Shown one piece after another: positions 1 to 7,452 of a stretch of DNA of 13,279 bases. The notes below the pieces were generated by a model that was given only the letters and a program-made list of their open reading frames with translations, was not told the DNA's origin and ran no database searches. The DNA lies in contig CAMPIP010000053.1 in the NCBI GenBank assembly GCA_946886425.1, forward strand, positions 1 through 13,279. The letters are read 5' to 3'. Both the position numbers and the translations under genes were made by a program. Each line of letters starts with the position of its first letter. The first letter of the stretch is position 1. Source of the stretch: an uncultured Actinomycetes bacterium (GTDB taxonomy: Bacteria > Actinomycetota > Thermoleophilia > Solirubrobacterales > 70-9).

Positions 1-100
1 GCGGCGGGTCGAGGTGAGGCCGGGGCTCGCCGCCGACGGCTTCGTCGAGGTCGAGGGCAAGGGCCTGCGGGAGGGAATGCGGGTCGAGGTCGCCGAATGA
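1..100 (+). CDS. C-terminal end of a membrane-fusion (HlyD/MacA-type) protein, partial
   Basis: Only the last 32 codons are in the window; the frame is open from base 2 and stops with TGA at 98-100. The visible peptide has alternating hydrophobic and charged residues and ends in [12 protein letters not shown]. This resembles the C-terminal beta strands of periplasmic-adaptor/HlyD-type proteins, where phrases such as 'V..GL..G..V.V' are usual. Its stop overlaps the start of the ABC ATPase by ATGA, so the two are translationally coupled. The adaptor-ATPase-permease order is that of MacA/MacB-type exporters. The call rests on a short tail plus context; the adaptor role is inference, the reading frame is directly seen. 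Confidence 0.6.
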   Translation, partial: RRVEVRPGLAADGFVEVEGKGLREGMRVEVAE

Positions 101-789
101 GCGCGGCGGGGCGCGGCGCGGAGCCGGTGCTCGAGCTGCGCGACGTCCGCAAGGCCTACCCGGGTGGGGTCGAGGCGCTGCGCGGGGTCTCGCTGCGGAT
201 CGATCGCGGCGAGCTGACCGCGATCGTCGGCCCCTCCGGGTCGGGCAAGTCGACCCTGCTGCACCTGATGGGGACGCTCGACCGGCCGAGCAGCGGCCGG
301 ATCGCGGTCGAGGGCCGCGACGTCTCCAGCGCCGGCGACGACGAGCTGGCGGCGGTGCGGGCGACGCGGATCGGCTTCGTCTTCCAGCGGTTCTTCCTGC
401 TCGACGCGGCGCCGGTGATCGACAACGTCGCCGACGGGCTGCTCTACGCCGGCGTGCCCGCGGCCGAGCGGCGCGAGCGCGCCGCCGCGGCGCTTGCCCA
501 GGTCGGCCTCTCCCACCGCGAGCGCCACGACGCCGCCAAGCTCTCCGGCGGCGAGCGCCAGCGGGTCGCGGTGGCGCGGGCGCTGGTCGGCGAGCCGGCG
601 ATCGTGCTGGCCGACGAGCCGACCGGCAACCTCGACACGAAGACCGGCGGCGAGCTGATGGAGCTGCTGCGCGAGCTGAACGCGGGCGGGGCTACCCTGG
701 TGATCATCACCCACGACGGGGAGATCGCCCGCTCGCTGCCGCGGCGGATCATGGTTCGCGACGGGCTGATCGAGGGGGACGACCGGTGA
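97..789 (+). CDS. ABC transporter ATP-binding protein, MacB/LolD type
   Basis: A 230-residue cytoplasmic ATPase that would power export by the permease encoded next. All nucleotide-binding motifs are intact: Walker [10 protein letters not shown] (residues 45-53), Q-loop Gln97, signature LSGGERQR (149-156), Walker B IVLADEP (169-175) with catalytic Glu174, D-loop NLD (178-180) and switch His206. Size and motif wording match the MacB/LolD/FtsE branch, whose ATPases pair with FtsX-fold permeases rather than with classical importers. The ATG at 97 overlaps the preceding stop, and the final codons overlap the permease start (GTGA, 786-789). The three genes are therefore one co-translated unit. The substrate cannot be read from the sequence; relatives move lipoproteins, peptides, macrolides or other amphiphiles. 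Confidence 0.95.
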   Translation: MSAAGRGAEPVLELRDVRKAYPGGVEALRGVSLRIDRGELTAIVGPSGSGKSTLLHLMGTLDRPSSGRIAVEGRDVSSAGDDELAAVRATRIGFVFQRFFLLDAAPVIDNVADGLLYAGVPAAERRERAAAALAQVGLSHRERHDAAKLSGGERQRVAVARALVGEPAIVLADEPTGNLDTKTGGELMELLRELNAGGATLVIITHDGEIARSLPRRIMVRDGLIEGDDR

Positions 790-1976
790 GCCGCCTGCGA
801 CCCCGCGACCTGCTGCGGCTGGCGACGATCGGGCTGCGCACCCGCAGGCTGCGCGCCGCCCTCTCGGCGCTCGGGATCTCGATCGGGATCGCCTCCCTGG
901 TCGCGGTTCTGGCGATCTCGGAGACGAGCAAGGCCGACCTGCTGGCGCAGATCGAAGACCTGGGCACCAACCTGCTGACGGTCGAACCCGGCGAATCGGT
1001 GTTCGGCGAGGAGACCGAGCTGGCGGCGGCCGCGCCGGCTCGGATCCGGATGCTCGGCGAGGTCGAGTCGGCGAGCGCGGCCACCCTGGTGGAAGGGGTC
1101 ACGGTGCGGCGCAGCTCCTACGTGCCGGAAGAGATCACCGGGGGGATCGCGGTCCGCGCCGCCGAGGACTCGCTGCTGGCCACGCTGGAGGGCGAGCTGC
1201 GCGCCGGCCGCTTCCTCGACGGGGCCACCGAGCGCTACCCGGCGGTCGTGCTGGGGGCGAAAACCGCGCGGCGGCTCGGGATCGAGCGGCTCGAAGGGAT
1301 CACCCAGGTCTATCTCTCCGGTCGCCTCTTCACGGTGGTCGGGATCCTCGAGCCGCTGCCGCTCGCTCCCGAACTCGACAGCGCCGCGCTGGTCGGCTAC
1401 CCGGTCGCGAAGCGCCTGTTCGGGACCGAGCGCAATCCCTCCAGGGTCTACGTCCGCGCCGGCGAGGGCGAAGCACAGGTGCGCGACGCGGCGGCGCTGC
1501 TGCCGAGCGCCGCCGACCCCTGGGCTCCCGAGGAGGTCGCGGTCAGCCGCCCCTCCGACGCGCTCGAGGCCCAGGCCGCCGCCGAGGGCGCCTTCACCTC
1601 GCTCTTCCTCGGGCTCGGCGCGGTGGCGCTGCTGGTCGGCGGGATCGGGATTGCCAACGTGATGATCATCTCGGTGCTGGAGCGCCGCTCCGAGGTCGGC
1701 CTGCGCCGCGCGCTCGGCGCTCGCCGCCGCCACATCGCCGCCCAGTTCCTCTCCGAGTCGTTCGTGCTGGGCGTGCTCGGCGGCGCCGCCGGGGTGCTGC
1801 TCGGCGTCGGCGCCACCGGGGCCTACGCTGCCTACGAAGGGCTCGAACTGCTGGTGCCGCCGCTCGCGATCGGCGGTGGCCTGCTCGCGGCCTGCCTGCT
1901 CGGCGGCGTCGCCGGCCTCTACCCGGCGCTGCGCGCGGCCCGCCTCACCCCGACCGAGGCATTGCGGACGACGTGA
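786..1976 (+). CDS. ABC transporter permease, MacB/FtsX fold
   Basis: A 396-residue inner-membrane permease with the four-helix MacB layout. One transmembrane helix lies at about 28-45, followed by a large extracytoplasmic domain (about 46-268, MacB-PCD-like), then three helices near 270-296, 322-346 and 358-380. The FtsX-domain coupling segment, with [16 protein letters not shown] at 299-314, follows the second helix and is characteristic; the protein ends with the family-typical L.P.EAL motif. It starts at GTG 786, inside the stop of the ATPase gene, so expression is coupled. MacB-type permeases transmit ATP hydrolysis to the periplasmic domain and are not thought to pass substrate through the membrane helices. 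In a Gram-positive-type envelope the adaptor and permease probably handle a cell-surface substrate, which is inference. Confidence 0.93.
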   Translation: MSRLRPRDLLRLATIGLRTRRLRAALSALGISIGIASLVAVLAISETSKADLLAQIEDLGTNLLTVEPGESVFGEETELAAAAPARIRMLGEVESASAATLVEGVTVRRSSYVPEEITGGIAVRAAEDSLLATLEGELRAGRFLDGATERYPAVVLGAKTARRLGIERLEGITQVYLSGRLFTVVGILEPLPLAPELDSAALVGYPVAKRLFGTERNPSRVYVRAGEGEAQVRDAAALLPSAADPWAPEEVAVSRPSDALEAQAAAEGAFTSLFLGLGAVALLVGGIGIANVMIISVLERRSEVGLRRALGARRRHIAAQFLSESFVLGVLGGAAGVLLGVGATGAYAAYEGLELLVPPLAIGGGLLAACLLGGVAGLYPALRAARLTPTEALRTT

Positions 1977-1987
1977 CGACGAGCCCC

Positions 1988-2005
1988 TAGCGCTTGCGCT
2001 CGCTA
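1988..2005. terminator. Short inverted repeat between convergent gene ends, possible weak terminator
   Basis: The 26-bp gap between the permease stop and the cupin stop holds TAGCG, an 8-base loop and CGCTA. An alternative nested stem is AGCGC-TT-GCGCT at 1989-2000. There is no T tract on either side, so a canonical Rho-independent terminator is not supported. Its position between two convergent stops is the only reason to suspect a role. Confidence 0.25.
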
Positions 2006-2404
2006 GTCAATCCACCAGTCGCGCCGGCCCTCGACGTCGTCGCGCGGATTCTCGCCGAGGTTGGGGGCGCCGATGACGAAGATCTCGAGGCCATCGGGGC
2101 CGGCCTCGTAGCCTCGCCAGGTGCCGGGTGGGACGCGCACCGTGTCCCATTGCTCGAGCTCGACGATCTCGTCGTCGAGCTTCATGCGGCCGCTGCCGCG
2201 CAGGACGACGTAGACCTCCTCCTGCCGCTCGTGGGTGTGGCCGTAGGGGAAGCGGTAGTTGGGCTGGACGCTCTGGTAGCCGAGGCCGGACTGCTCGAGC
2301 CCGAGGGCCTGGGTCGCGAGGCGGAACTCGAGGTCGGGCGGGCCGTCGAAGTTGGAGCCGACGTCGGGCAGATCCTCCTTGAGGTTCAGGCGAGTGAACG
2401 GCAT
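2003..2404 (-). CDS. Cupin-domain protein with incomplete metal site
   Basis: A 133-residue single-domain cupin. Cupin motif 1 is clear at residues 55-72 (GHTHERQEEVYVVLRGSG), giving His56, His58 and a Glu at 62 or 63 as metal ligands, with the terminal glycine of the turn. Motif 2 is present by shape (DTVRVPPGTWRGYE, 87-100), but the usual 'PG..H...N' reads PGTWRGYEA. The fourth ligand His is therefore Arg97 and the Asn is Ala101. Proteins of this size often act as small-molecule isomerases, dioxygenases or ligand-binding proteins; which applies here cannot be told. The ATG at 2404 is preceded by GTAGGATCG, a modest ribosome-binding site. Transcription is convergent with the exporter operon and divergent from the secreted helical protein. 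Confidence 0.85.
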   Translation of the reverse strand: MPFTRLNLKEDLPDVGSNFDGPPDLEFRLATQALGLEQSGLGYQSVQPNYRFPYGHTHERQEEVYVVLRGSGRMKLDDEIVELEQWDTVRVPPGTWRGYEAGPDGLEIFVIGAPNLGENPRDDVEGRRDWWID

Positions 2405-2458
2405 CGCACGATCCTACGGCCAAGCTGCCGCTGTCCCCGCCGGATCTTTTCGTTCAGG

Positions 2459-2487
2459 TTGAAGAAACCGCGGCGTTAGCCGATAGG
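2459..2487 (+). promoter_or_regulatory. Candidate promoter for the secreted helical protein
   Basis: Within the 135-bp divergent region, TTGAAG (2459-2464) is followed after 17 bases by GATAGG (2482-2487). The -35 match is good, the -10 match is poor (three of six), so this is only a candidate. The surrounding stretch is less GC-rich than the genes. I see no stronger pair on the + strand in this gap. Confidence 0.2.
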
Positions 2488-2520
2488 CGGAAGAACCCCA
2501 ATGCGCCCCGGCGCTCGTCC

Positions 2521-2526
2521 AAGGAG
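2521..2526 (+). promoter_or_regulatory. AAGGAG ribosome-binding site that decides the start of the secreted helical protein
   Basis: AAGGAG is the only strong Shine-Dalgarno match upstream of this gene. It lies 4 bases before an in-frame TTG (2531) and 13 bases before ATG 2540. It is inside the frame of the more upstream ATG 2501, which has only GGAAG (2489-2493) in front of it. This argues that translation begins at 2531 or 2540 rather than 2501. Confidence 0.5.
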
Positions 2527-2539
2527 TGTCTTGATTCCG

Positions 2540-3376
2540 ATGAACCGGTCCCGAATGCTGCGTTCGCTCGTCCCCGCGGCGGCGGTCGCTCTGCTTGCCG
2601 TAGCCCTGCTGGCACCCGCCGCCCGCGCCGCCAGCGCTCCGCCCCTGGCCTCGACCGCGCAGTACAAGGCGCTGGTCGGCTTCGTGGAAAAGCTCGGCAA
2701 GCTCTCGAGCAGCCCGGCCACCGCCGCCCAGAAGGCCAGTTACGACGGCCAGCTGGAGAACAAGCACGAGGCCGCCGTGAACAAATCGACCGCGCTCTTC
2801 AACCGCGGCAAGAAGCTGGCGCAGGCCGAATCGCAGCGGGCCCTGAAGGCCGGCGTGAGCACGATCCGGCGCACCGAGGCCGGGGAACTCGCCGCCCTGC
2901 GCAGCGACTACGACGCGCGGATGAACCGGGCCGCCGCCAACTACGAGAGCACGGTCGGCCGCCTCGAAGACACCTACGACAACAGGAGCGCGGCCCTGCG
3001 CAAGGAGATCCGCGGCCTGCGCAAGCAGAAGGCCAGCGCCGAAGGCGTCCCGCGCAAGGCCCTAATCCAGGAAGCGATCGAACTGCGGGTCAAGCGGATC
3101 GCCGACGACCGCAAGGTCGAACAGGAAGAACTCACCGATCTCAGGGCCGGCTACCGCCGTGAAAAAGCCGCGATCCGCAGCGCCAAGGCCTCTGCTTCCC
3201 GGGTCGTCCAGCAGAACGACGACGAAGCGATCGAAACCCTGCGCGGCCGCAACCGGCTGATCTACGGCGCCAGGGTCCGCACCCTGCAGAGCCGACGCGT
3301 CAACCAGGCCCAGGACCTCGAAAACAAGCTCAACGCCGGCCGCGCCTCGATCGCGCGGATGCCGGCCGCGGGCTAG
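2540..3376 (+). CDS. Secreted, charged, helical (probable coiled-coil) protein of unknown function
   Basis: I do not recognise a family. From ATG 2540 the product is 278 residues. It has a classic signal peptide: a basic n-region (MNRSRMLRS), a hydrophobic stretch at about 10-27 and an AxA-type cleavage site after ARA at residue 30. The mature chain has little proline and is rich in Ala, Arg, Lys, Glu and Gln. Heptad-like spacing of Leu/Ile/Val/Ala suggests long amphipathic helices or a coiled coil over roughly residues 70-260. No cysteine, catalytic motif or cell-wall sorting signal is visible. Alternative starts are TTG 2531 and ATG 2501. The stop TAG lies in the palindrome CTAG at 3373-3376, which also supplies the stop of the opposite gene. 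A structural or envelope-associated role is inference only. Confidence 0.8.
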   Translation: MNRSRMLRSLVPAAAVALLAVALLAPAARAASAPPLASTAQYKALVGFVEKLGKLSSSPATAAQKASYDGQLENKHEAAVNKSTALFNRGKKLAQAESQRALKAGVSTIRRTEAGELAALRSDYDARMNRAAANYESTVGRLEDTYDNRSAALRKEIRGLRKQKASAEGVPRKALIQEAIELRVKRIADDRKVEQEELTDLRAGYRREKAAIRSAKASASRVVQQNDDEAIETLRGRNRLIYGARVRTLQSRRVNQAQDLENKLNAGRASIARMPAAG

Positions 3377-4515
3377 GTCGACGCCGACTCGCCGGGGCCC
3401 CCGCCGGGGGCCTCGGCGACCGATTCGCGGTCGCCATCGCTGGCGCGGATCTCGGTCGCGATCCGAACCCCGGCGGAGAGCAGAGGGGCGGCGAGGACCA
3501 GGCCGACGGTTCCGAAGAGGCAGCCGCCGGCGACGGTGACGATGAGGACGGCGAGGGGATGGAGGTTGAGGGTGGCGCCGTAGGCGATCGGCTGAACCAG
3601 CTGCTGGAAGAGGCCGTTGGCCAGTAGGACGACGACCCCCAGGGCCAGCGCCGCTTCCGGGCCCTGGCCGCCGAGGGCGATCAGGACCGCGAAGATCCCG
3701 GCGGTCCAGGCGCCGATGTAGGGGACGTAGCCGCCGACGAAGGTGACGACGACGATCGTGCCGGGCAGGGGGACGCCGAGCAGCAGGGCGCCGGCGCCGA
3801 CGATCGCCGCGCTCCAGACGGCGACGATCGTCACCCCGAGGAAGTAGCCGCGCAGGCTGCTGGCCACCCGGGCCAGGACCGAGTGGGCGAGGGGGACTGG
3901 GACCCCGAGGTGGCGCTCGACGAAGCCGCCGATCGTCGGCGCGTCCTTGAGCAGGAAGAAGAGGCTGAGGGCGGTGAAGGAGAGGAAGACGGCAAGCGAC
4001 GTCAGCTGCTCGATGCCGCCGAAGAGCCCGTGGGTGAGCGCCGCGAAGGCAGTGCTGACCGAGGCGCTGGTGTCGCTGTTGGCGCCGGCCGCCGTCCCTG
4101 CCTTGACGCCGAGGTCGCGCAGCAGCGACTCGATTTCGCGGGCGCCTTCGCGGAGGTGGGCGGAGAGGCTGCTCGCCTCGCTGGCGATGCCGCTCATCAC
4201 CATCAGGCCGATGCCGAATCCGATCAGGGCGATGAGGACGAAGACGAGCGTGGCGCCGATCGCCCTCGGCACCCCGCGCCGGTGCAGCCAGTCGACCGCC
4301 GGGGAGACGACGGAGGCGACGATCCCGGCCGTGATCACCGGCATCACGATCGTCTGGGTCAGGCCGAGCAGCCAGATCAGGCCGATCACCGCCGCCCCGA
4401 CCCCGACCAGCAGCCAGGCCGAGAAGCCGAGGTCGCGCATCCACTTCGGGGCGGCGAAGATGCCGCTCAATGCGCCGGGGTCGATCTCGATGACTTCCTT
4501 TTTCCGCTCGCTCAT
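3373..4515 (-). CDS. AI-2E family transporter (PerM/UPF0118-type membrane protein)
   Basis: A 380-residue polytopic membrane protein. Hydrophobic segments lie at about 33-55, 57-75, 87-110, 168-190, 226-248, 252-275, 276-300 and 318-350, with a more hydrophilic region at 113-165 that includes a Ser/Thr/Ala linker. Family signatures are GGYVPYIGAW (261-270), the PIAYGATLNLHPLAVLI region (309-325), and the AGG.LFG..G..LA.P pattern (329-344). Members export the quorum signal AI-2 in a few species, and others act as sodium/proton antiporters or have unknown roles; no luxS is visible, so the substrate is open. The ATG at 4515 is the first usable start in a frame that runs much further upstream as non-coding shadow. 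No clear ribosome-binding site precedes it. The tail after about 355 is acidic, Gly/Ser-rich and probably disordered. Confidence 0.9.
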   Translation of the reverse strand: MSERKKEVIEIDPGALSGIFAAPKWMRDLGFSAWLLVGVGAAVIGLIWLLGLTQTIVMPVITAGIVASVVSPAVDWLHRRGVPRAIGATLVFVLIALIGFGIGLMVMSGIASEASSLSAHLREGAREIESLLRDLGVKAGTAAGANSDTSASVSTAFAALTHGLFGGIEQLTSLAVFLSFTALSLFFLLKDAPTIGGFVERHLGVPVPLAHSVLARVASSLRGYFLGVTIVAVWSAAIVGAGALLLGVPLPGTIVVVTFVGGYVPYIGAWTAGIFAVLIALGGQGPEAALALGVVVLLANGLFQQLVQPIAYGATLNLHPLAVLIVTVAGGCLFGTVGLVLAAPLLSAGVRIATEIRASDGDRESVAEAPGGGPGESAST

Positions 4516-4560
4516 CGGCGCCGAAGATACGCAGCGGCCCCGACAGGGTCGTCGCCCCCG

Positions 4561-5322
4561 ATGAGCGCGACCGGGCCGAGCCGGGTCACCTACGTCGGGC
4601 ACGCGACCGTGCTCGCCGAGCTGGGCGGTGTGCGGTTGCTGACCGACCCGGTGCTGCGCTCGCGGGTCGGGCCGTTGCGGCGGCGGGGGGCGGCCCCGCC
4701 GGCGGCGGTCGGCGAGCGGCTCGACGCGGTGCTGATCTCCCACCTGCACCGCGACCACGTCGACCTGCCCTCGCTGCGGCGTATCGGGCGGGAAGTGCCG
4801 CTGCTGGTGCCGCCGGGGGCCGGCGAGTTCTTCGCGCGGCGGGGCTTCCCTGCCGTGACCGAGCTGGCGCCGGGGGAGTCGACACGGGTCGGGGAGGTAG
4901 CCGTCACCGCCGTCGAGGCCGACCACGAGGGGGCGCGGCGCGGGGCTGCCGATGCGGAGGCGATCGGGTTCCTGCTGGAGGCCGAGCGGCGGGTCTACTT
5001 CGCCGGCGACACCGACCTCTTCGACGGCATGGCCGGGCTCGCCGGCGACCTCGACTTGGCGCTGCTGCCGATCTGGGGCTGGGGGCCGAGCCTCGGTCCC
5101 GGCCACCTCGACCCCGAGCGCGCCGCCCGGGCGGCGGCGCTGCTCTCACCGCGCGTGGCGGTCCCGATCCACTGGGGGACGCTCTACCCGGCCGGGCTGG
5201 CGCGGCTGCGGCCGGACCCGCTGCGCCAGCCGCCGCGCCGGTTCGCCGCCGCGGTCCGAGAGCTGGCGCCTCAGGTGGAGATCCGGGTGCTCGCGCCCGG
5301 CGAGGCGACCTCGCTGGCGTAG
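4561..5322 (+). CDS. MBL-fold metallo-hydrolase, UlaG-like
   Basis: A 253-residue soluble metallo-beta-lactamase-fold enzyme. The metal-binding HxHxDH motif is intact (His61, His63, Asp65, His66). The further ligands are seen at His122 (ADHEG), Asp150 (FAGDTD) and His204 (PIHWGT), giving a complete two-metal site. The N-terminal strand pair VTYVGHATVL, then LLTDPVL, is typical of the UlaG/NAPE-PLD-like branch, which hydrolyses lactones, phosphodiesters or N-acyl phospholipids. The sequence alone does not choose among these. The ATG at 4561 is selected because the family homology begins immediately after it; the frame extends upstream to about 3883 only as shadow. It is divergent from the AI-2E-type gene with a 45-bp gap, and its last 52 bp overlap the end of the opposite-strand phosphodiesterase gene. 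Confidence 0.92.
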   Translation: MSATGPSRVTYVGHATVLAELGGVRLLTDPVLRSRVGPLRRRGAAPPAAVGERLDAVLISHLHRDHVDLPSLRRIGREVPLLVPPGAGEFFARRGFPAVTELAPGESTRVGEVAVTAVEADHEGARRGAADAEAIGFLLEAERRVYFAGDTDLFDGMAGLAGDLDLALLPIWGWGPSLGPGHLDPERAARAAALLSPRVAVPIHWGTLYPAGLARLRPDPLRQPPRRFAAAVRELAPQVEIRVLAPGEATSLA

Positions 5323-7343
5323 TCCGCGTGCCCCAGCTGGGTGAGCCAGGCGCGGAAGACGCGGTGGACCCGTTCCGCCCCGACCACCTCCTCGTCCGGC
5401 CACTCCAGCTCGGCGGGGTGGAGGACGAACGGGAAGGACTGGGTCCCGCCCATGCCGCCATGGGAGCCGACCAGCTCCTCGAAGGCGGCGACTTCGTCGA
5501 AGTCCGGCCAGAGGGCGCTGTTGAGCATCAGGTCGGCGCAGTGGGGGAAGCCGTCGGTCCGCTTCACGTGCGCGGCGGCGTTGGGGCCGAAAGGCGCCAG
5601 CGGGTCCCTGCCCTCGACCCGTCCCTCGTCGAGGTAGTTGATGCCGGCGGGGCCGATCACGGTGGCGCCGGTGCGCTCCGAGCGGACCAGCAGGAAGCCG
5701 ACGCCGGGGTGCTCGCGGAGTGTCGGGACAAGGCGCGGGTAGAGCGCTTCGATCCGCTCCAGGCTGACCCGGTCGGGCTCGCGGGGGAAGCTGACCAGCC
5801 CCAGGCACCCCGAGGCCATCACCGAGAGCTCGGGCACGCCGTCGCCGTGGGCCTGTTCGATCTCGCGACGGGACTCCCCCTCGAGCGCGACGGCGCCGTT
5901 GGCGCGGCGTCCCCGGGTCGCGATCCGCACCGCACCCGCCGCGGCGGTGTCGTCGCGGGCGACCTCGGTCAGCCCGGCGCTGAGGTAGGCGAGCGCGTCG
6001 TCCTCGCCGCCTTCGACGGCGACCGTGCTGTCGGGCTCGCAGGCGGAGCGGACCAGCTCTTCGAGGCTTTCGCCGAACCGGTCCCGGAAGGTTTCGCCCT
6101 GCGACTGGCCGTGGTCGGAGAGCACGACCAGTCGGTAGGGGCGCGGCGCCTCCGGGCAGGCGGCGGCGATCCGGGCGATCTGGCGGTCGAGGTCGCGCAG
6201 CACCGCCAGCGCGTCGTGGCGCTCGATCCCCGAGTGGTGGGCGACCTCGTCGTAGGCGAGAAAGGTGGTGTAGATCGTCGGCCGGCCGGCGAGGATGTCG
6301 CCGAGGACCGCGGCGACCTGGAGGTCGCGCTGCACCACCGTCGCCCAGGCCCGCACCAGCGCGTAGGAGCGGCCGCGGGGGATCCGCGGGCGCACGTCGT
6401 CGCGGACCTGGGCGCGGGCGGCGCGGCGCTCGCGGGCCATCTCGGCGATCACCAGCACGAAGGTGCGGGCGACGGCGTAGGGGCGCGAGAAGTAGGCGGC
6501 GTAGTCGCGGCCGATCGGGCGCCGCCGCCGCAGGGCCGTGCTCATCGTCAACATCGAGTGGGGAGCGTCGCCGGAGAGGATGTTGGCGCGGCTGGCGCCG
6601 TCGGCGTGCAGTAGCCCGCGGCCGTCGGAGTGGCGCCGCTCCAGCTCTTCGGCGTCGCGGGGGTGGTTGGTGACGATCGCCCGGTCGTGCTCCTTCTCCC
6701 ACCAGCGGAATGCCGGCATGTCGTCGTTGTCTCCGTGCAGGAGGCCGGCCTGGCAGGCGCCGGTCTGCGAGGACCAGTCGGTCTCCCACTTGCTCAGTCG
6801 GTGCGAGCCGTCGCGCAGCCAGGCGGCGAGGTTGGGGGCGCTGCCCTCGCTGAGCGCCCGGCGCAGGACGTCGTGGGCGAGCCCGTCGATCTCCAGGAAG
6901 ACGACTCCGGGGACGTCGCTCTTCACCGCCTCCTCGCGATGTCGCAGCTGCCGGCGCACCATGTGGCGGTACCAGGCGTCGTCCTCGTCGACGGCGAGCA
7001 GCCCGTAGACGGCGGTGGTGACCGCGGTCATCGCCAGTGCCACCACCGCTCCCTCGAGGACCCCGCCGATTTCGCCGCCGGGAAGCACGTCGACGGCGAA
7101 GGCGACCAGCAACCCGTTGAGCAGCAACGCCCCGGTCCCGAGCGTCAGCACCGTCAGCGGCAGGGCCAGCCGCGTCAGCAGCGGCCAGAGCAGCGCGTTG
7201 AGGACGCCGATCAGCGCTGCCGCCGCCAGCGCCGAGCCGGCGCCGGCGAGGACGAACCCCGAGAGCAGCTCCGAGAGGAGGAGAAGGGCGAGGGCGTCGA
7301 GGAGCAGTACCAGCGCCCCCCGCCAGACGCTGCGCAGGTTCAT
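5271..7343 (-). CDS. Holin-like four-helix domain fused to an alkaline-phosphatase-superfamily phosphodiesterase
   Basis: A 690-residue membrane-anchored hydrolase. Residues 1-118 hold four hydrophobic helices (about 8-33, 36-58, 60-85, 95-117) like the small 'phage holin IV / 4-TM' family. A charged linker (119-143) leads to a catalytic domain of the type I phosphodiesterase/nucleotide pyrophosphatase kind. The metal and nucleophile residues appear in order: Asp153 (FLEIDG), Thr194 nucleophile (SSQTGACQ), Asp365 and His369 (YDEVAHH), Asp410-His411 (LSDHGQSQG) and His628 (GSHGGMGG). The family cleaves phosphodiester or phosphate-monoester bonds in nucleotides, lipid head groups or glycans. 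The substrate here is unknown, as is which side of the membrane the domain faces. The ATG at 7343 directly precedes the first helix; no strong ribosome-binding site is seen. The last 52 bp overlap the convergent hydrolase gene. Confidence 0.9.
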   Translation of the reverse strand: MNLRSVWRGALVLLLDALALLLLSELLSGFVLAGAGSALAAAALIGVLNALLWPLLTRLALPLTVLTLGTGALLLNGLLVAFAVDVLPGGEIGGVLEGAVVALAMTAVTTAVYGLLAVDEDDAWYRHMVRRQLRHREEAVKSDVPGVVFLEIDGLAHDVLRRALSEGSAPNLAAWLRDGSHRLSKWETDWSSQTGACQAGLLHGDNDDMPAFRWWEKEHDRAIVTNHPRDAEELERRHSDGRGLLHADGASRANILSGDAPHSMLTMSTALRRRRPIGRDYAAYFSRPYAVARTFVLVIAEMARERRAARAQVRDDVRPRIPRGRSYALVRAWATVVQRDLQVAAVLGDILAGRPTIYTTFLAYDEVAHHSGIERHDALAVLRDLDRQIARIAAACPEAPRPYRLVVLSDHGQSQGETFRDRFGESLEELVRSACEPDSTVAVEGGEDDALAYLSAGLTEVARDDTAAAGAVRIATRGRRANGAVALEGESRREIEQAHGDGVPELSVMASGCLGLVSFPREPDRVSLERIEALYPRLVPTLREHPGVGFLLVRSERTGATVIGPAGINYLDEGRVEGRDPLAPFGPNAAAHVKRTDGFPHCADLMLNSALWPDFDEVAAFEELVGSHGGMGGTQSFPFVLHPAELEWPDEEVVGAERVHRVFRAWLTQLGHADYASEVASPGASTRIST

Positions 7344-7375
7344 GGGCGACGAGTCTAAGTCGGAGCGAAGGAGAT

Positions 7376-7391
7376 GGCCAACGGTTAGGCC
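7376..7391. promoter_or_regulatory. Interrupted palindrome in the divergent region before two membrane-protein genes
   Basis: GGCCAAC (7376-7382), one base, then GTT, one extra base and GGCC (7384-7391) form an almost perfect dyad. It lies in the 109-bp space between the divergent phosphodiesterase and polytopic-membrane-protein genes, 33 bp from the former. It could be an operator. With GGCC frequent in this GC-rich DNA it may also be chance. Confidence 0.2.
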
Positions 7392-7452
7392 GAGCTCACC
7401 GATATCGTCCGCCGCCGGCGGGCTGGGCAAGGATCCGGTGCGCCGGTTGAGA

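Noticed and set aside
444..1733. Open frame of 429 codons on the - strand
   Set aside because: Antisense to the ABC ATPase and permease, whose motifs are intact; composition is that of a shadow frame.
3062..4444. Open frame of 460 codons on the - strand
   Set aside because: Out-of-frame shadow of the AI-2E-type gene that runs into the antisense of the secreted protein; Arg/Pro-rich, no domain.
3373..4515. AI-2E-family gene taken as evidence for AI-2 quorum sensing
   Set aside because: The family name is broader than its function; no luxS or lsr-type gene is in the window.
3883..4560. N-terminal 226-codon extension of the MBL-fold hydrolase frame
   Set aside because: It is antisense to the AI-2E-type gene, is a Glu/Asp/Gly-rich shadow, and the hydrolase fold starts right after ATG 4561.
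4516..5106. N-terminal 197-codon extension of the AI-2E-type frame
   Set aside because: It is antisense to the MBL hydrolase, Arg/Pro-rich, and the membrane protein is full family length without it.
5328..6614. Open frame of 428 codons on the + strand
   Set aside because: It is antisense to the catalytic domain of the phosphodiesterase gene, has low-complexity Gly/Ala/Val/Asp composition typical of GC-rich shadows, and shows no domain.
5146..6789. Open frame of 547 codons on the - strand
   Set aside because: Arg/Pro-rich out-of-frame shadow of the phosphodiesterase; no recognisable motif.
5271..7343. Holin-like domain taken as evidence for a prophage or lysis cassette
   Set aside because: It is fused to a complete chromosomal-type phosphodiesterase, and no endolysin, integrase or phage structural gene is present.
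7374..7388. Tiny frame ATG-GCC-AAC-GGT-TAG preceded by AAGGAG, as a possible leader peptide
   Set aside because: The Shine-Dalgarno abuts the ATG with no spacing, and a four-codon frame arises easily by chance.
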